DNA from: JADLAT01 sp964348795
GTDB taxonomy: Bacteria > Pseudomonadota > Alphaproteobacteria > Micavibrionales > Micavibrionaceae
DNA length: 64,000 bases
Reading direction: 5' to 3'
Assembly (NCBI GenBank): GCA_964348795.1
Contig: CAYGDY010000003.1
Span: 1-64,000 of the forward strand
Each line of letters opens with the position of its first letter. Within the stretch, counting starts at the first letter, position 1. Made by a program: the position numbers and the translations under genes. Positions 1 to 7,581 of this stretch are shown piece after piece. Under the pieces are notes generated by a model. The model had not been told where the DNA came from. It ran no database searches and was given only the letters and a program-made list of their open reading frames with translations.

Positions 1-2
1 GG

Positions 3-1421
3 GCAACCTCGGGCGGGGCGATGGATGCCTCGAACCTCCTGAAACCCGCCTTATCCAACGGATCTTTGAAATGCATTGGCTCCACCACGTATAAGGAATA
101 CCGGAACCATTTTGAGAAGGACCGTGCGCTGGTCCGGCGGTTCCAGAAAATAGACGTTCACGAACCCTCTGTTGAAGATTCCATAAAAATTCTGACGGGC
201 CTGAAAACATACTACGAAAAACACCATAACATCACCTATACAGCAGGGGCCATTCGCTCAGCCGTAGAGCTTTCTGCCAAATATATCGGTGACCGCAAGC
301 TCCCCGACAAGGCCATTGATATTATTGACGAGGTGGGCGCGGCACAGATGCTCGTTCCGCCAGAGCAACGCAAAACAATCATTACAGAAGACGATATTCA
401 AGCCGTTGTGGCCATGATTGCCCGCATCCCCGCCGCGACCATGAGCAAGGACGACCGGCAGGTTTTAAAATCCCTCGAGCGGGATTTGAAAACCATGGTC
501 TATGATCAGGACCAAGCCATTGATGTCCTCACCGATTCCATCAAAATGGCACGCGCAGGCTTGCGTGATCCCGAAAAACCCATTGGATGTTACCTGTTTT
601 CAGGGCCAACGGGCGTGGGGAAAACCGAAATTGCCCGCCAGCTCTCCAAAACACTCGGTATTGAGCTGGTGCGATTTGATATGTCCGAATATATGGAGCG
701 CCATAGCGTATCACGCCTGATCGGAACTCCGCCAGGCTATGTCGGGTTCGAGCAAGGCGGGCTCATGACCGACAAGGTGGACCAGCACCCGCATTGTGTC
801 TTGCTTTTGGATGAAATCGAAAAGGCCCATCCCGATTTGTTCAATATCCTCCTGCAGGTTATGGATTACGGTAAACTCACGGACAATAACGGCAAAACCA
901 TTGATTTTCGTAACGTAATTCTGATCATGACCACAAACGCAGGTGCGGCCGATATGGCTAAAACCCCTGTCGGGTTTGAGCGGGATATCGGACACGATGC
1001 CGACCATTATGCCGACAATGACGCCATCACAAAAATGTTTGCACCTGAGTTCCGCAATCGTCTGGATGCCATTGTCCCCTTCCGTAACCTCAAACCCGAA
1101 ACAATGGAAAAAGTTGTCGATAAATTCATTATCCAGCTCGAAAGCCAGCTCGCCGACAAGCATGTCACCATTGCGCTATCCGATTCCGCGCGGGGCTATC
1201 TGGCCAAAACAGGGTACGACCCTGCCATGGGCGCACGGCCCCTAGCCCGCATTATTCAGGAGAAAATCAAACGCCCGCTGGCCGAAGAAATCCTGTTCGG
1301 CGCGCTCGAAAAGGGCGGCGCGGCTCTGGTGGATTATGACGGGACAGGACTTGTGTTTTCCTATGAAACACCGGAGGATAATCGGTGCACGACACCTTTA
1401 GAGCATTCCGAGGTTATATAA
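3..1421 (+). CDS. clpA: ATP-dependent Clp protease ATP-binding subunit ClpA, 5'-truncated by the window edge
   Basis: ClpA is the hexameric AAA+ unfoldase that feeds substrates to ClpP in the cytoplasm. The frame is already open at base 3, so only the C-terminal ~472 residues are visible. They begin in the first ATPase domain (GGAMDASNLLKP, then the GSTTYKEYRNHFEKD sensor region). The second ATPase domain has a Walker A motif (GPTGVGKTE, near base 603), a Walker B motif (LLLDEIEKAHPD, near 800) and a sensor (IMTTNAG). The C-terminal domain reads ARPLARIIQEKIKRPLAEE. There is no ClpB-type coiled-coil M domain between the two ATPase domains, which separates it from ClpB. The gene ends 38 bp before the convergent barrel gene, with no clear terminator. 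The start and any clpS partner lie outside the window. Confidence 0.97.
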   Translation, partial: ATSGGAMDASNLLKPALSNGSLKCIGSTTYKEYRNHFEKDRALVRRFQKIDVHEPSVEDSIKILTGLKTYYEKHHNITYTAGAIRSAVELSAKYIGDRKLPDKAIDIIDEVGAAQMLVPPEQRKTIITEDDIQAVVAMIARIPAATMSKDDRQVLKSLERDLKTMVYDQDQAIDVLTDSIKMARAGLRDPEKPIGCYLFSGPTGVGKTEIARQLSKTLGIELVRFDMSEYMERHSVSRLIGTPPGYVGFEQGGLMTDKVDQHPHCVLLLDEIEKAHPDLFNILLQVMDYGKLTDNNGKTIDFRNVILIMTTNAGAADMAKTPVGFERDIGHDADHYADNDAITKMFAPEFRNRLDAIVPFRNLKPETMEKVVDKFIIQLESQLADKHVTIALSDSARGYLAKTGYDPAMGARPLARIIQEKIKRPLAEEILFGALEKGGAALVDYDGTGLVFSYETPEDNRCTTPLEHSEVI

Positions 1422-1459
1422 TTAAGCGCCTGCAGTAGCCCTCTCTTTGTCAGGACAAG

Positions 1460-2113
1460 TTACCGCCCCCCCACGGGCAAATCCCATTCCAGACCAATCC
1501 GGAATTCATGCCCGCCGGCCTCCATGGTGTAATTCCCGAAGTTAAGGTCCATGGAATCCACATAGCGATATCCAGCGGTAAAAGCCATGTCATCCTTGGG
1601 ACGATATTTGATCCCCCCACCAAAATTCCACATCATCGCTGTATCATCCGAGGACGCATTACTCAAAACGCCCGAACCATCATTGATTTCACCCGAGTGA
1701 AATCCGACCCCAAGCCCCCCGCCTACAAAGGGCTGGATTTTCCACGGGACATCGAAATCATAATACAGGTTCGCAAAGATAATCTTGCTTTTCATCTCGC
1801 CCCCCGTATCGAATGACCCCGTGCCCGGGATATCCACGCTCGAAAAATCGGCCCGACTGTAGGAATACTCGCCTTCCACACGCCATTGCGGAGTCAGCCG
1901 GACCCCGAGCGCGCCCGCAAAGGAGGTCGAGTTAGACATTTTGAATTCCCCTGTTTGAGAGACACTGGCATCTGTAAACCCTTCGTCATCATGGCTGTTC
2001 AGGCCCAGATACCCTGCGAAATACAGGCGGCTGGTCTGGGCGTGGGCGGCCTGCCCCGTCAAGAGAATGAAACCCAACATCAAACCCAGAAAAAAAGAGC
2101 TGTTCCGGCACAT
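1460..2113 (-). CDS. Outer-membrane beta-barrel protein (OmpA-like barrel fold)
   Basis: About 217 residues with an N-terminal signal peptide ending in AAHA|QTS. The mature part alternates aromatic and polar residues, as in small OMP_b-brl or OmpW-like 8-stranded barrels: GYLGLNS, WRVEGEYSYSRADF, FANLYYDFD, PFVGGGLGVGF and a final strand EFRIGLEWDLPVGGR. The start at 2113 was chosen over an upstream in-frame ATG (2170) because AAGGTGG lies about 8 nt before it and the signal peptide then begins directly. Function is unknown; such barrels are usually adhesive or structural surface proteins. It is transcribed toward clpA and away from the queuosine operon. Confidence 0.75.
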   Translation of the reverse strand: MCRNSSFFLGLMLGFILLTGQAAHAQTSRLYFAGYLGLNSHDDEGFTDASVSQTGEFKMSNSTSFAGALGVRLTPQWRVEGEYSYSRADFSSVDIPGTGSFDTGGEMKSKIIFANLYYDFDVPWKIQPFVGGGLGVGFHSGEINDGSGVLSNASSDDTAMMWNFGGGIKYRPKDDMAFTAGYRYVDSMDLNFGNYTMEAGGHEFRIGLEWDLPVGGR

Positions 2114-2307
2114 GGCAAAACCACCTTTTAAAAACCAGTGAAAACGAAAAAAACGCTTTGAACAAAGCAAGACAGGTCAGCGTACCAAAAATTACGCCCG
2201 ATGAAAACAGGGATATTGGATTGAAACAAGGGATTTATTTTATGGTAATTTTCTACCTTTCCTTTCACCCAAAAACCTGCTATGTTTCCGGACGTTTTGC
2301 AAAAAAC

Positions 2308-2343
2308 ACCGGTCGCGGACCTACCCGGTTATAAAACAAGGAC
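2308..2343 (+). promoter_or_regulatory. preQ1-I riboswitch controlling queC translation
   Basis: The P1 stem ACCGG (2308-2312) pairs with CCGGT (2325-2329) around a 12-nt loop beginning TCGCGG. An A-rich tail ATAAAACAAGGAC follows. This is the H-type pseudoknot layout of preQ1 class I aptamers, and it closely resembles the Thermoanaerobacter tengcongensis aptamer (same TCGC loop start, same AAAACAAGG tail). The tail contains the AAGGA ribosome site (2338-2342), 8 nt before the queC ATG. Ligand binding would therefore hide the ribosome site, giving translational repression by preQ1. The loop appears about 2 nt longer than in T. tengcongensis. The downstream gene makes the precursor of the ligand, which fits feedback control. 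Confidence 0.86.
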
Positions 2344-2350
2344 TTAAGAA

Positions 2351-3064
2351 ATGAAAACACTCGTAATTTGCTCCGGCGGACTGGATTCCGTTACGCTGGC
2401 TTACAAAATAGCTCAGGAACAAACCCTCTCCGGCCTGATTTCCTTTGATTACGGCCAACGCCATAAAAAAGAACTGATATTTGCAGAGCTCTGCGCAGAC
2501 GCTTTACAGGTCCCGCATACCGTACTGGACATTTCGGGTCTAGGCAAAGCGCTCTCGGGCTCCGCCCTCACCGACGATATCCCCGTGCCTGATGGCCATT
2601 ATGCGCAAGACAGCATGAAAATCACAGTGGTGCCCAACCGCAACGCTATCATGCTCTCTATCGCTTATGGCATCGCTTCCGTACAAGGCGCACACGCCGT
2701 CTCTGCGGCTTTTCACGGGGGCGATCATTTTATCTATCCTGATTGCAGACCACCCTTTGTCGAGGCTTTTGCCGCCATGCAAACCCATGCGCTGGAAGGC
2801 TTATCCGACATTGCCCTCCTGACCCCGTTTTTACACAAAACCAAAGGGGATATCGTTGCCGAAGGGGCACGCTTGTCCGTTCCGTTCGCAGACACATGGT
2901 CTTGCTACAAGGGCGGAGATATCCATTGCGGGCGGTGCGGCACTTGCGTAGAACGGCAAGAAGCCTTTGCGCTGGCGGGTGTCAAAGACCCCACCCCCTA
3001 TGCCGATCCCGACTACTGGCAACATACTGTAAACAAAAAAACGGACGGCTCATCACATGTATAA
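2351..3064 (+). CDS. queC: 7-cyano-7-deazaguanine synthase QueC
   Basis: QueC converts 7-carboxy-7-deazaguanine to preQ0 with ATP and ammonia, a step of queuosine biosynthesis. The 237-residue length is normal for the family. The N-terminal PP-loop SGGLDS (residues 8-13) binds ATP. The zinc site is Cys185, Cys193, Cys196 and Cys199 in CYKGGDIHCGRCGTC. The start is fixed by AAGGA 8 nt upstream, which is part of the preQ1 riboswitch. The gene overlaps queD by 8 bp, indicating translational coupling in a queC-queD-queE operon. Confidence 0.97.
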   Translation: MKTLVICSGGLDSVTLAYKIAQEQTLSGLISFDYGQRHKKELIFAELCADALQVPHTVLDISGLGKALSGSALTDDIPVPDGHYAQDSMKITVVPNRNAIMLSIAYGIASVQGAHAVSAAFHGGDHFIYPDCRPPFVEAFAAMQTHALEGLSDIALLTPFLHKTKGDIVAEGARLSVPFADTWSCYKGGDIHCGRCGTCVERQEAFALAGVKDPTPYADPDYWQHTVNKKTDGSSHV

Positions 3065-3413
3065 AATCCTGAAACAGTTTTCCTTTTCCGCTTCACATGT
3101 GCTGTCAGGATTAACGGCAGATCATCCCTGTTCCCGTCTGCACGGACATAATTATATCGTGGAAATTGAACTCTCCTCTCCCACCCTCAATGTTGCCGGA
3201 TTTGTACGGGATTACCGCGAACTGGATGCATTGAAAACCTATATCGAAGATAGTATCGATCATCGGCATCTCAATGATGTCTTTGGGAAAGACGGTACGA
3301 CCGCAGAACATCTGGCCAGACATTTTTATGAGTGGTGCAAGGCCCGCTGGCCTGAAGTCACAGCGGCCCGTGTCAGCGAAACCCCGAGAACATGGGCGGA
3401 ATACCGGCCATGA
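3057..3413 (+). CDS. queD: 6-carboxy-5,6,7,8-tetrahydropterin synthase QueD
   Basis: QueD turns 7,8-dihydroneopterin triphosphate into 6-carboxytetrahydropterin, early in preQ0 synthesis. The 118 residues carry the PTPS zinc ligands His14 (SASH), His29 and His31 (LHGH), and the catalytic Cys25. Further family motifs are DHRHLND and the terminal SETPRTWAEY. The start overlaps the end of queC, and the stop overlaps the queE start as ATGA, so all three genes are probably translated from one message. The CX3-type Cys spacing and short length fit QueD rather than eukaryotic PTPS. Confidence 0.96.
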   Translation: MYKILKQFSFSASHVLSGLTADHPCSRLHGHNYIVEIELSSPTLNVAGFVRDYRELDALKTYIEDSIDHRHLNDVFGKDGTTAEHLARHFYEWCKARWPEVTAARVSETPRTWAEYRP

Positions 3414-4186
3414 CAGCGCCTGCGGACTCCCTCATCAAAATCAGTGAGATTTTTGGACCCACCATTCAAGGCGAAGGCGCCCTGATCGGCAAGCCGACAG
3501 TTTTCGTGCGCACCGGCGGGTGTGATTACCGGTGTACATGGTGTGATACCCTGCATGCCGTTGACAGCCAGTACCGTCACACATGGACCCCCATGACCGT
3601 GCAGGCCATTTGGGAACAGGTACAACACCTGTCCGGCGACAAACCCTTGCTGGTATCGTTGTCCGGTGGCAATCCGGCCATTCAGCCCCTTGGACCACTG
3701 ATCGCACTTGGAAAAACAAAGGGCTATCACTTTGCGCTGGAAACACAAGGCAGTGTTGCGCAAGACTGGTTTTGCAACCTCGATACGCTGATTTTAAGCC
3801 CCAAACCACCCTCCAGCGGCATGACTACGGATTGGGACGCGCTGGAAACATGTATAGCCAAAGCAACAATGCCCCCTCTCCCCGCTGGGGAGAGGGCAAG
3901 GGTGAGGGGTGAGGGTGTTACAGGGGGATGTGAGATCGTCCTTAAAATCGTAATTTTCGATGAAGTCGATTATGCCTATGCCCGAAATGTTGCAACCCGT
4001 TTTCCGAATATCCCCATGACCCTGCAAGCCGGAAACCGGACCCCACCGCCTGCAGAAATCAATTCAACCCAAATCCTGCATGATATGCATTGGTTGATAA
4101 ACCGCGCCTTGCAAGACCGCTGGTTTTCTGTACGTATTCTCCCGCAACTCCACGTCCTGCTATGGGGCAATCAGAAAGGTGTATAA
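3410..4186 (+). CDS. queE: 7-carboxy-7-deazaguanine synthase QueE (radical SAM) carrying an in-frame palindromic insertion
   Basis: QueE is the radical SAM enzyme that contracts the 6-carboxytetrahydropterin ring to 7-carboxy-7-deazaguanine. Cys38, Cys42 and Cys45 (GGCDYRCTWC) form the CX3CX2C cluster motif, preceded by IFGPTIQGEG, the family signature. The ATG at 3410 overlaps the queD stop as ATGA and is preferred to the in-frame ATG at 3392. About 258 residues, slightly long. Bases ~3872-3918 are a G/C palindromic repeat encoding about 17 extra residues (PPLPAGERARVRGEG) inserted between the core and the C-terminal VLKIVIFDEVDYA segment. The reading frame stays open across it. Confidence 0.95.
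   Translation: MTAPADSLIKISEIFGPTIQGEGALIGKPTVFVRTGGCDYRCTWCDTLHAVDSQYRHTWTPMTVQAIWEQVQHLSGDKPLLVSLSGGNPAIQPLGPLIALGKTKGYHFALETQGSVAQDWFCNLDTLILSPKPPSSGMTTDWDALETCIAKATMPPLPAGERARVRGEGVTGGCEIVLKIVIFDEVDYAYARNVATRFPNIPMTLQAGNRTPPPAEINSTQILHDMHWLINRALQDRWFSVRILPQLHVLLWGNQKGV
3872..3918. repeat. Palindromic repeat family A, copy inside queE
   Basis: CCCTCTCCCC / GGGGAGAGGG arms around a short loop, followed by a GGGTGAGGGG(T) tail. The same core occurs at 52366-52390 and twice in alaS (53558-53652). Here it is read as part of QueE. Confidence 0.85.
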
Positions 4187-4194
4187 GGAGAAAA

Positions 4195-4224
4195 TTGACA
4201 TATTACAAAATCTTGTGCTATGAT
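4195..4224 (+). promoter_or_regulatory. Sigma70-type promoter upstream of the small exported protein gene and queF
   Basis: A perfect -35 box TTGACA (4195-4200), an 18-bp spacer and -10 TATGAT (4219-4224) preceded by TGC, which makes an extended -10. The predicted start of transcription is about 30 bp before the ATG at 4261. It would let the downstream pair be expressed independently of the riboswitch-controlled queCDE. Confidence 0.7.
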
Positions 4225-4260
4225 TAACCATATTTCAAACCATGATAGAAAGACTGTAAA

Positions 4261-4560
4261 ATGAGCGATCTTTTTAAAAACCTCCCTTCTCTGAAAGATT
4301 TGGCTTTGCCTCTTTTTCTTGGTGTTTCTTCAGCGCAAGCCAATCCCGAGCCGCCCACCGCGCCTTTGCCAAAATGTAATGAACTGGTTTCGACAGGCTT
4401 TAGATACGAAAGTGGGCGTCAGGAAGTCGTCAATATCGTCCCAGGAGAGCCTAAAAAAGATTTGTATGGTAAATTTTCGGTATCCGAAACAGTACAAAAA
4501 GAAAATTCAGGGGTCACTTTTTTTCAAGAGAGATCCGGTATCCCTGCTTGCAAACCATAA
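4261..4560 (+). CDS. Small probable exported protein of unknown function between queE and queF
   Basis: 99 residues. The first ~28 look like a short signal peptide: LKDLALPLFLGVSSAQA|NPEPP with an AXA cleavage site. The mature part has two cysteines (in PLPKCNEL and at the C-terminal IPACKP) that could form one disulfide, and no motif I recognise. It follows a good promoter by about 35 bp and precedes queF by 24 bp, so both are probably on one transcript. No family is assigned. An overlapping open frame (from 4319) is less convincing because it lacks a ribosome site. Confidence 0.5.
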   Translation: MSDLFKNLPSLKDLALPLFLGVSSAQANPEPPTAPLPKCNELVSTGFRYESGRQEVVNIVPGEPKKDLYGKFSVSETVQKENSGVTFFQERSGIPACKP

Positions 4561-4584
4561 TAAAAAGTTTACTCTTGCGAATGA

Positions 4585-5052
4585 ATGACTGTAGAAGAAA
4601 CTTATAGCACGCTCACCCAACTGGGCGAAAAAACATCTTTGCCGGATTCGCCCGAAAAAGCGGTGCTGGAGCGTGTCCCGAACCCGCAAAGCGGGACCCC
4701 CTATCTAGTGCGCTTTACAGTGCCGGAGTTTACCTCCCTGTGCCCTATGACGGGCGCGCCCGATTTTGCGCATCTCATGATCGATTATGTCCCTGATAAA
4801 TGGCTGATCGAGAGCAAATCTCTCAAGCTGTTTTTGGGATCGTTCCGTAATCACGGGGCCTTTCATGAGGACTGCACAATTGCCATTGCCAAACGCCTTG
4901 TCGAGGTTCTCGATCCCACATGGCTTCGGATCGGTGGGTACTGGTACCCACGGGGCGGGATCCCCATAGACGTTTTTTTCCAGACGGGACCTATTCCGGA
5001 ACATATCTGGCTCCCCGATCAGGGAGTCCCGCCCTATCGGGGACGGGGATAA
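4585..5052 (+). CDS. queF: NADPH-dependent 7-cyano-7-deazaguanine reductase QueF (unimodular type)
   Basis: QueF reduces the nitrile preQ0 to the amine preQ1, the riboswitch ligand and the base inserted into tRNA. The 155 residues match the short, YkvM-type QueF. The catalytic Cys53 lies in SLCPMTGAPD with Asp60 as acid/base. The QueF signature ESKSLKLF is followed by SFRNHGAFHEDC. It completes the queC-D-E-F set, but it is separated from queE by a small unknown gene and a promoter. A stem-loop follows the stop by 3 nt. Confidence 0.97.
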   Translation: MTVEETYSTLTQLGEKTSLPDSPEKAVLERVPNPQSGTPYLVRFTVPEFTSLCPMTGAPDFAHLMIDYVPDKWLIESKSLKLFLGSFRNHGAFHEDCTIAIAKRLVEVLDPTWLRIGGYWYPRGGIPIDVFFQTGPIPEHIWLPDQGVPPYRGRG

Positions 5053-5083
5053 AAAGAGCCCCGCGAACACGCCGCAGGGCTCT
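5051..5083 (-). terminator. Stem-loop terminator between queF and the phasin gene
   Basis: AGAGCCC (5055-5061) pairs with GGGCTCT (5077-5083), with a further GCG/CGC pairing inside the loop. On the minus strand it is followed by TTTTT, so it is an intrinsic terminator for the phasin gene. The plus side lacks a T-run and at most helps end queF transcription. Confidence 0.7.
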
Positions 5084-5111
5084 CGAAAAGAAACAATCAT
5101 CTCAAAAAGTG

Positions 5112-5732
5112 CTAGGCGGCCATTTTAGTCGCCTTGTTCATGCCCTTGACCATCTGGTCGTTGAGTGGGGCGATGCTTTCATTGATGACCTTGATGCTCA
5201 TCTCGGAAATCTTCGTCGCGTTGGCCATCATCTGGTCAAAGCTGGCCTGTGCAATCTTGTTCTGTGCAGTCGCAAACTCATTGATGGTCTTCGCACCCAT
5301 CATCTGCTTGGCATACTCAGCCTGTTTTTCGGCAGAGCTTTGCGTCAGGGAAGCGGCGGTGCGGATAATATCCTCGAACCCCTTGGCAAAAATGGTTCCA
5401 AACTTGATGAACGCTTCCACCCCCTCGCGGCTGGAATTTGCGGCTTCACTGGCAATCTGGTCAAACTGAAAATTCTGTTTTGTCATCATACGCTCCATAT
5501 CATTCAATTTCATTTCAGGCATTTTAAACACATTGGAAAACACATCCGCACCGGCCATGAAAGGTGCCGCAGAGGCCTGCGCCGGAAGACGCGCCGACTC
5601 AGCCTTCGGGACTTTCGCAGACGGGCCTGCACTAATCTTTTTAATACTACGCGCCGTAGCCTTCAATCCCTGTGTGGATTTTGAAGCTCCAGCCTTTTTT
5701 GCTCTTTTCATCGGTTTTGTGTTCACGGCCAT
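5112..5732 (-). CDS. Phasin family protein (polyhydroxyalkanoate granule-associated)
   Basis: Phasins coat polyhydroxyalkanoate granules. This ~206-residue protein has a Lys/Ala-rich N-terminus (residues 1-60). A long amphipathic helical region follows, typical of Phasin_2: FQFDQIASEAANSSREGVEAF, then QSSAEKQAEYAKQMMGAKTINEFATAQ. There are no cysteines and no signal peptide. The ATG at 5732 has AAGGAA 8 nt upstream and is preferred to the TTG two codons earlier. The upstream region carries three evenly spaced TGCA-N-TGCA palindromes. No PHA synthase is in the window. Confidence 0.88.
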   Translation of the reverse strand: MAVNTKPMKRAKKAGASKSTQGLKATARSIKKISAGPSAKVPKAESARLPAQASAAPFMAGADVFSNVFKMPEMKLNDMERMMTKQNFQFDQIASEAANSSREGVEAFIKFGTIFAKGFEDIIRTAASLTQSSAEKQAEYAKQMMGAKTINEFATAQNKIAQASFDQMMANATKISEMSIKVINESIAPLNDQMVKGMNKATKMAA

Positions 5733-5797
5733 TTTCAAAGTTCCTTATACAATACAACTTGCGTTCTTCGTGGATAGAATTGTCTCACACCTTTTCG

Positions 5798-5913
5798 TGC
5801 ATTGCAACAACGATCTGGTACCCTCGTACAAAGATGACACAAATCTCTATTGCATTGCAACACGAAGACCCTATCACCGTTTTTCGGGTCTGTCAATAAT
5901 TTATTGCACTGCA
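5798..5913. promoter_or_regulatory. Three TGCA-N-TGCA operators, PhaR-like, in the phasin / dac intergenic region
   Basis: Palindromes TGCATTGCA (5798-5806), TGCATTGCA (5851-5859) and TGCACTGCA (5905-5913) begin 53 and 54 bp apart, about five helical turns each. The first two share the longer TGCATTGCAACA. PhaR repressors of PHA metabolism are known to bind TGC/GCA-rich palindromes near phasin genes, so PhaR is the likely ligand. Assignment is by inference. Confidence 0.6.
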
Positions 5914-6042
5914 CAATCCCTTCTTTGATTTTCACACCAAATAAGACAAAAATAATACAGCACAACAATAAAAAATGTTGATTTTATTGACCTTTCGATG
6001 ACATTCTATTCTTTTAAACATTCTTGCATGCGAACGTATACC

Positions 6043-7569
6043 ATGATCCACTCCAGAGCAAAAATAACATTCAGATGGTTTTTTGTTTTCGGATTTCTTG
6101 CAAGTTGTGTGTTGGCTGGCACGCCGGCCTATGCCAAGCGCAAAGCGCCAAAAGGAAACGTCAAATATGCGGCGATTGTGATAGAGGCTGATACAGGCCG
6201 GATTTTCTACGAAAACAATGCGGACAAACCCCTCCACCCCGCCTCTCTGACAAAAATCATGACGTTGCTGATGGCGTTTGAAGCGCTGGATCAAAAACGG
6301 ATCGGGCTCAATGACAACATTGTGATGTCTCGGCACGCGGCCAGCATGGCCCCGAGCAAGATCGGAATCAAGCCCGGCGGCACTATCCGCGTAAAAGATG
6401 CCATTGGTGTGATTGTCACAAAATCTGCCAATGATATCTCGGCCGCCCTTGCCGAGCATTTGGGCGGATCCGAGGCCCAGTTTGCGCAAAGCATGACCCA
6501 ACGCGCCCGCACGATCGGTATGCGCCAGACAACCTTCGTGAACGCTTCGGGCCTGCATGACATCCGGCAAAAAAGCAGTGCACGGGATATGGCCACTCTG
6601 GCCCGTTATATCATTACACACTACCCCGCCTATTACCGGTATTTTTCCCTGCAATCCTACAATTATGGTGGCCGGACCTACCAGAACCATAATCATCTGA
6701 TGGAGACCTACAAAGGCATGGACGGGATGAAAACCGGCTATGTTGTCGCATCGGGGTTCAATCTGGTGGCCTCGGCTGTACGGGACCACCACCGCCTGAT
6801 CGGTGTCGTCTTCGGCGGACAAACCACCAAAAGCCGCAATACCCAGATGGCCAAACTTCTTGATCAGGGTTTCAAGGAGGCGCGCACGCTCCCTGCCGCC
6901 CCGCAGATCGCGCAGGCCACACCACGCCCCGTGCCTTCGGCAAAATCGCCGGACACCAAGGCCCAGTTTGACTCCCCCCCCTCTCCACGCATAAAAGCGC
7001 CCAGCGCCAAACCTCTCCTGCTGTCCGAAAACGAAAATCCTGTGCCCGCCCCTGCGCGCAAACCGAAACATCTGAAAATGCCTGAACCGGCATTCCCCCG
7101 TGAAGTTCTCAAAGCGCCCTCTAAACATCCCCCGCAAATGACCGCCAAGGCAGGGTACGTGCCCGCCCCGCTCGAACCCACAACGCTTGCCACCATTCAG
7201 CCCTCTGCACCGGCCCCACTTCTACCACGGGATCTGGCCGCTTCTGCTTCTGTCCCTTCTTCTGCCAGCCAGCCCGTTCTGACGCGAGCCGCCTTCGCCG
7301 AACCCGCACCACCGCCCGTCCCTGATACCGATGCACCATGGTCCGTCCAGATCGGGGCGTATTCCAGCCGGGCCCTGACAGATCAAAACCTCCAAAAAGC
7401 TCTTCATCAACTGCCCGCGCCCTATGCGCAGGCCCAGCCTATCATCGCACCGCTCAAAACAGCCCAAGGATGGCTCTTTCGGGCACGGCTAACCGGATTT
7501 ACCAAGACGGAAGCGCTCGCGGCCTGTAATTATCTGAAAGAATGCCTGCCTGTCGCCCCGCACAACTAA
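6043..7569 (+). CDS. Serine-type D-Ala-D-Ala carboxypeptidase (peptidase S11) with C-terminal SPOR domain
   Basis: A penicillin-binding protein that trims pentapeptide side chains of murein in the periplasm. The signal peptide ends at TPAYA (residue ~31). Catalytic motifs are SLTK (Ser68, Lys71), SAN (128-130) and KTG (230-232). A proline/alanine-rich linker (~290-430) leads to a SPOR-type domain (~433-508, starting PWSVQIGAYSS) expected to bind denuded glycan at the septum. In-frame ATGs also occur at 5998 and 6028. None has a good ribosome site, and 6043 gives the most typical signal peptide. The pilin-like gene follows after 12 bp, probably co-transcribed. Confidence 0.92.
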   Translation: MIHSRAKITFRWFFVFGFLASCVLAGTPAYAKRKAPKGNVKYAAIVIEADTGRIFYENNADKPLHPASLTKIMTLLMAFEALDQKRIGLNDNIVMSRHAASMAPSKIGIKPGGTIRVKDAIGVIVTKSANDISAALAEHLGGSEAQFAQSMTQRARTIGMRQTTFVNASGLHDIRQKSSARDMATLARYIITHYPAYYRYFSLQSYNYGGRTYQNHNHLMETYKGMDGMKTGYVVASGFNLVASAVRDHHRLIGVVFGGQTTKSRNTQMAKLLDQGFKEARTLPAAPQIAQATPRPVPSAKSPDTKAQFDSPPSPRIKAPSAKPLLLSENENPVPAPARKPKHLKMPEPAFPREVLKAPSKHPPQMTAKAGYVPAPLEPTTLATIQPSAPAPLLPRDLAASASVPSSASQPVLTRAAFAEPAPPPVPDTDAPWSVQIGAYSSRALTDQNLQKALHQLPAPYAQAQPIIAPLKTAQGWLFRARLTGFTKTEALAACNYLKECLPVAPHN

Positions 7570-7581
7570 AGGTCCAGCCCC

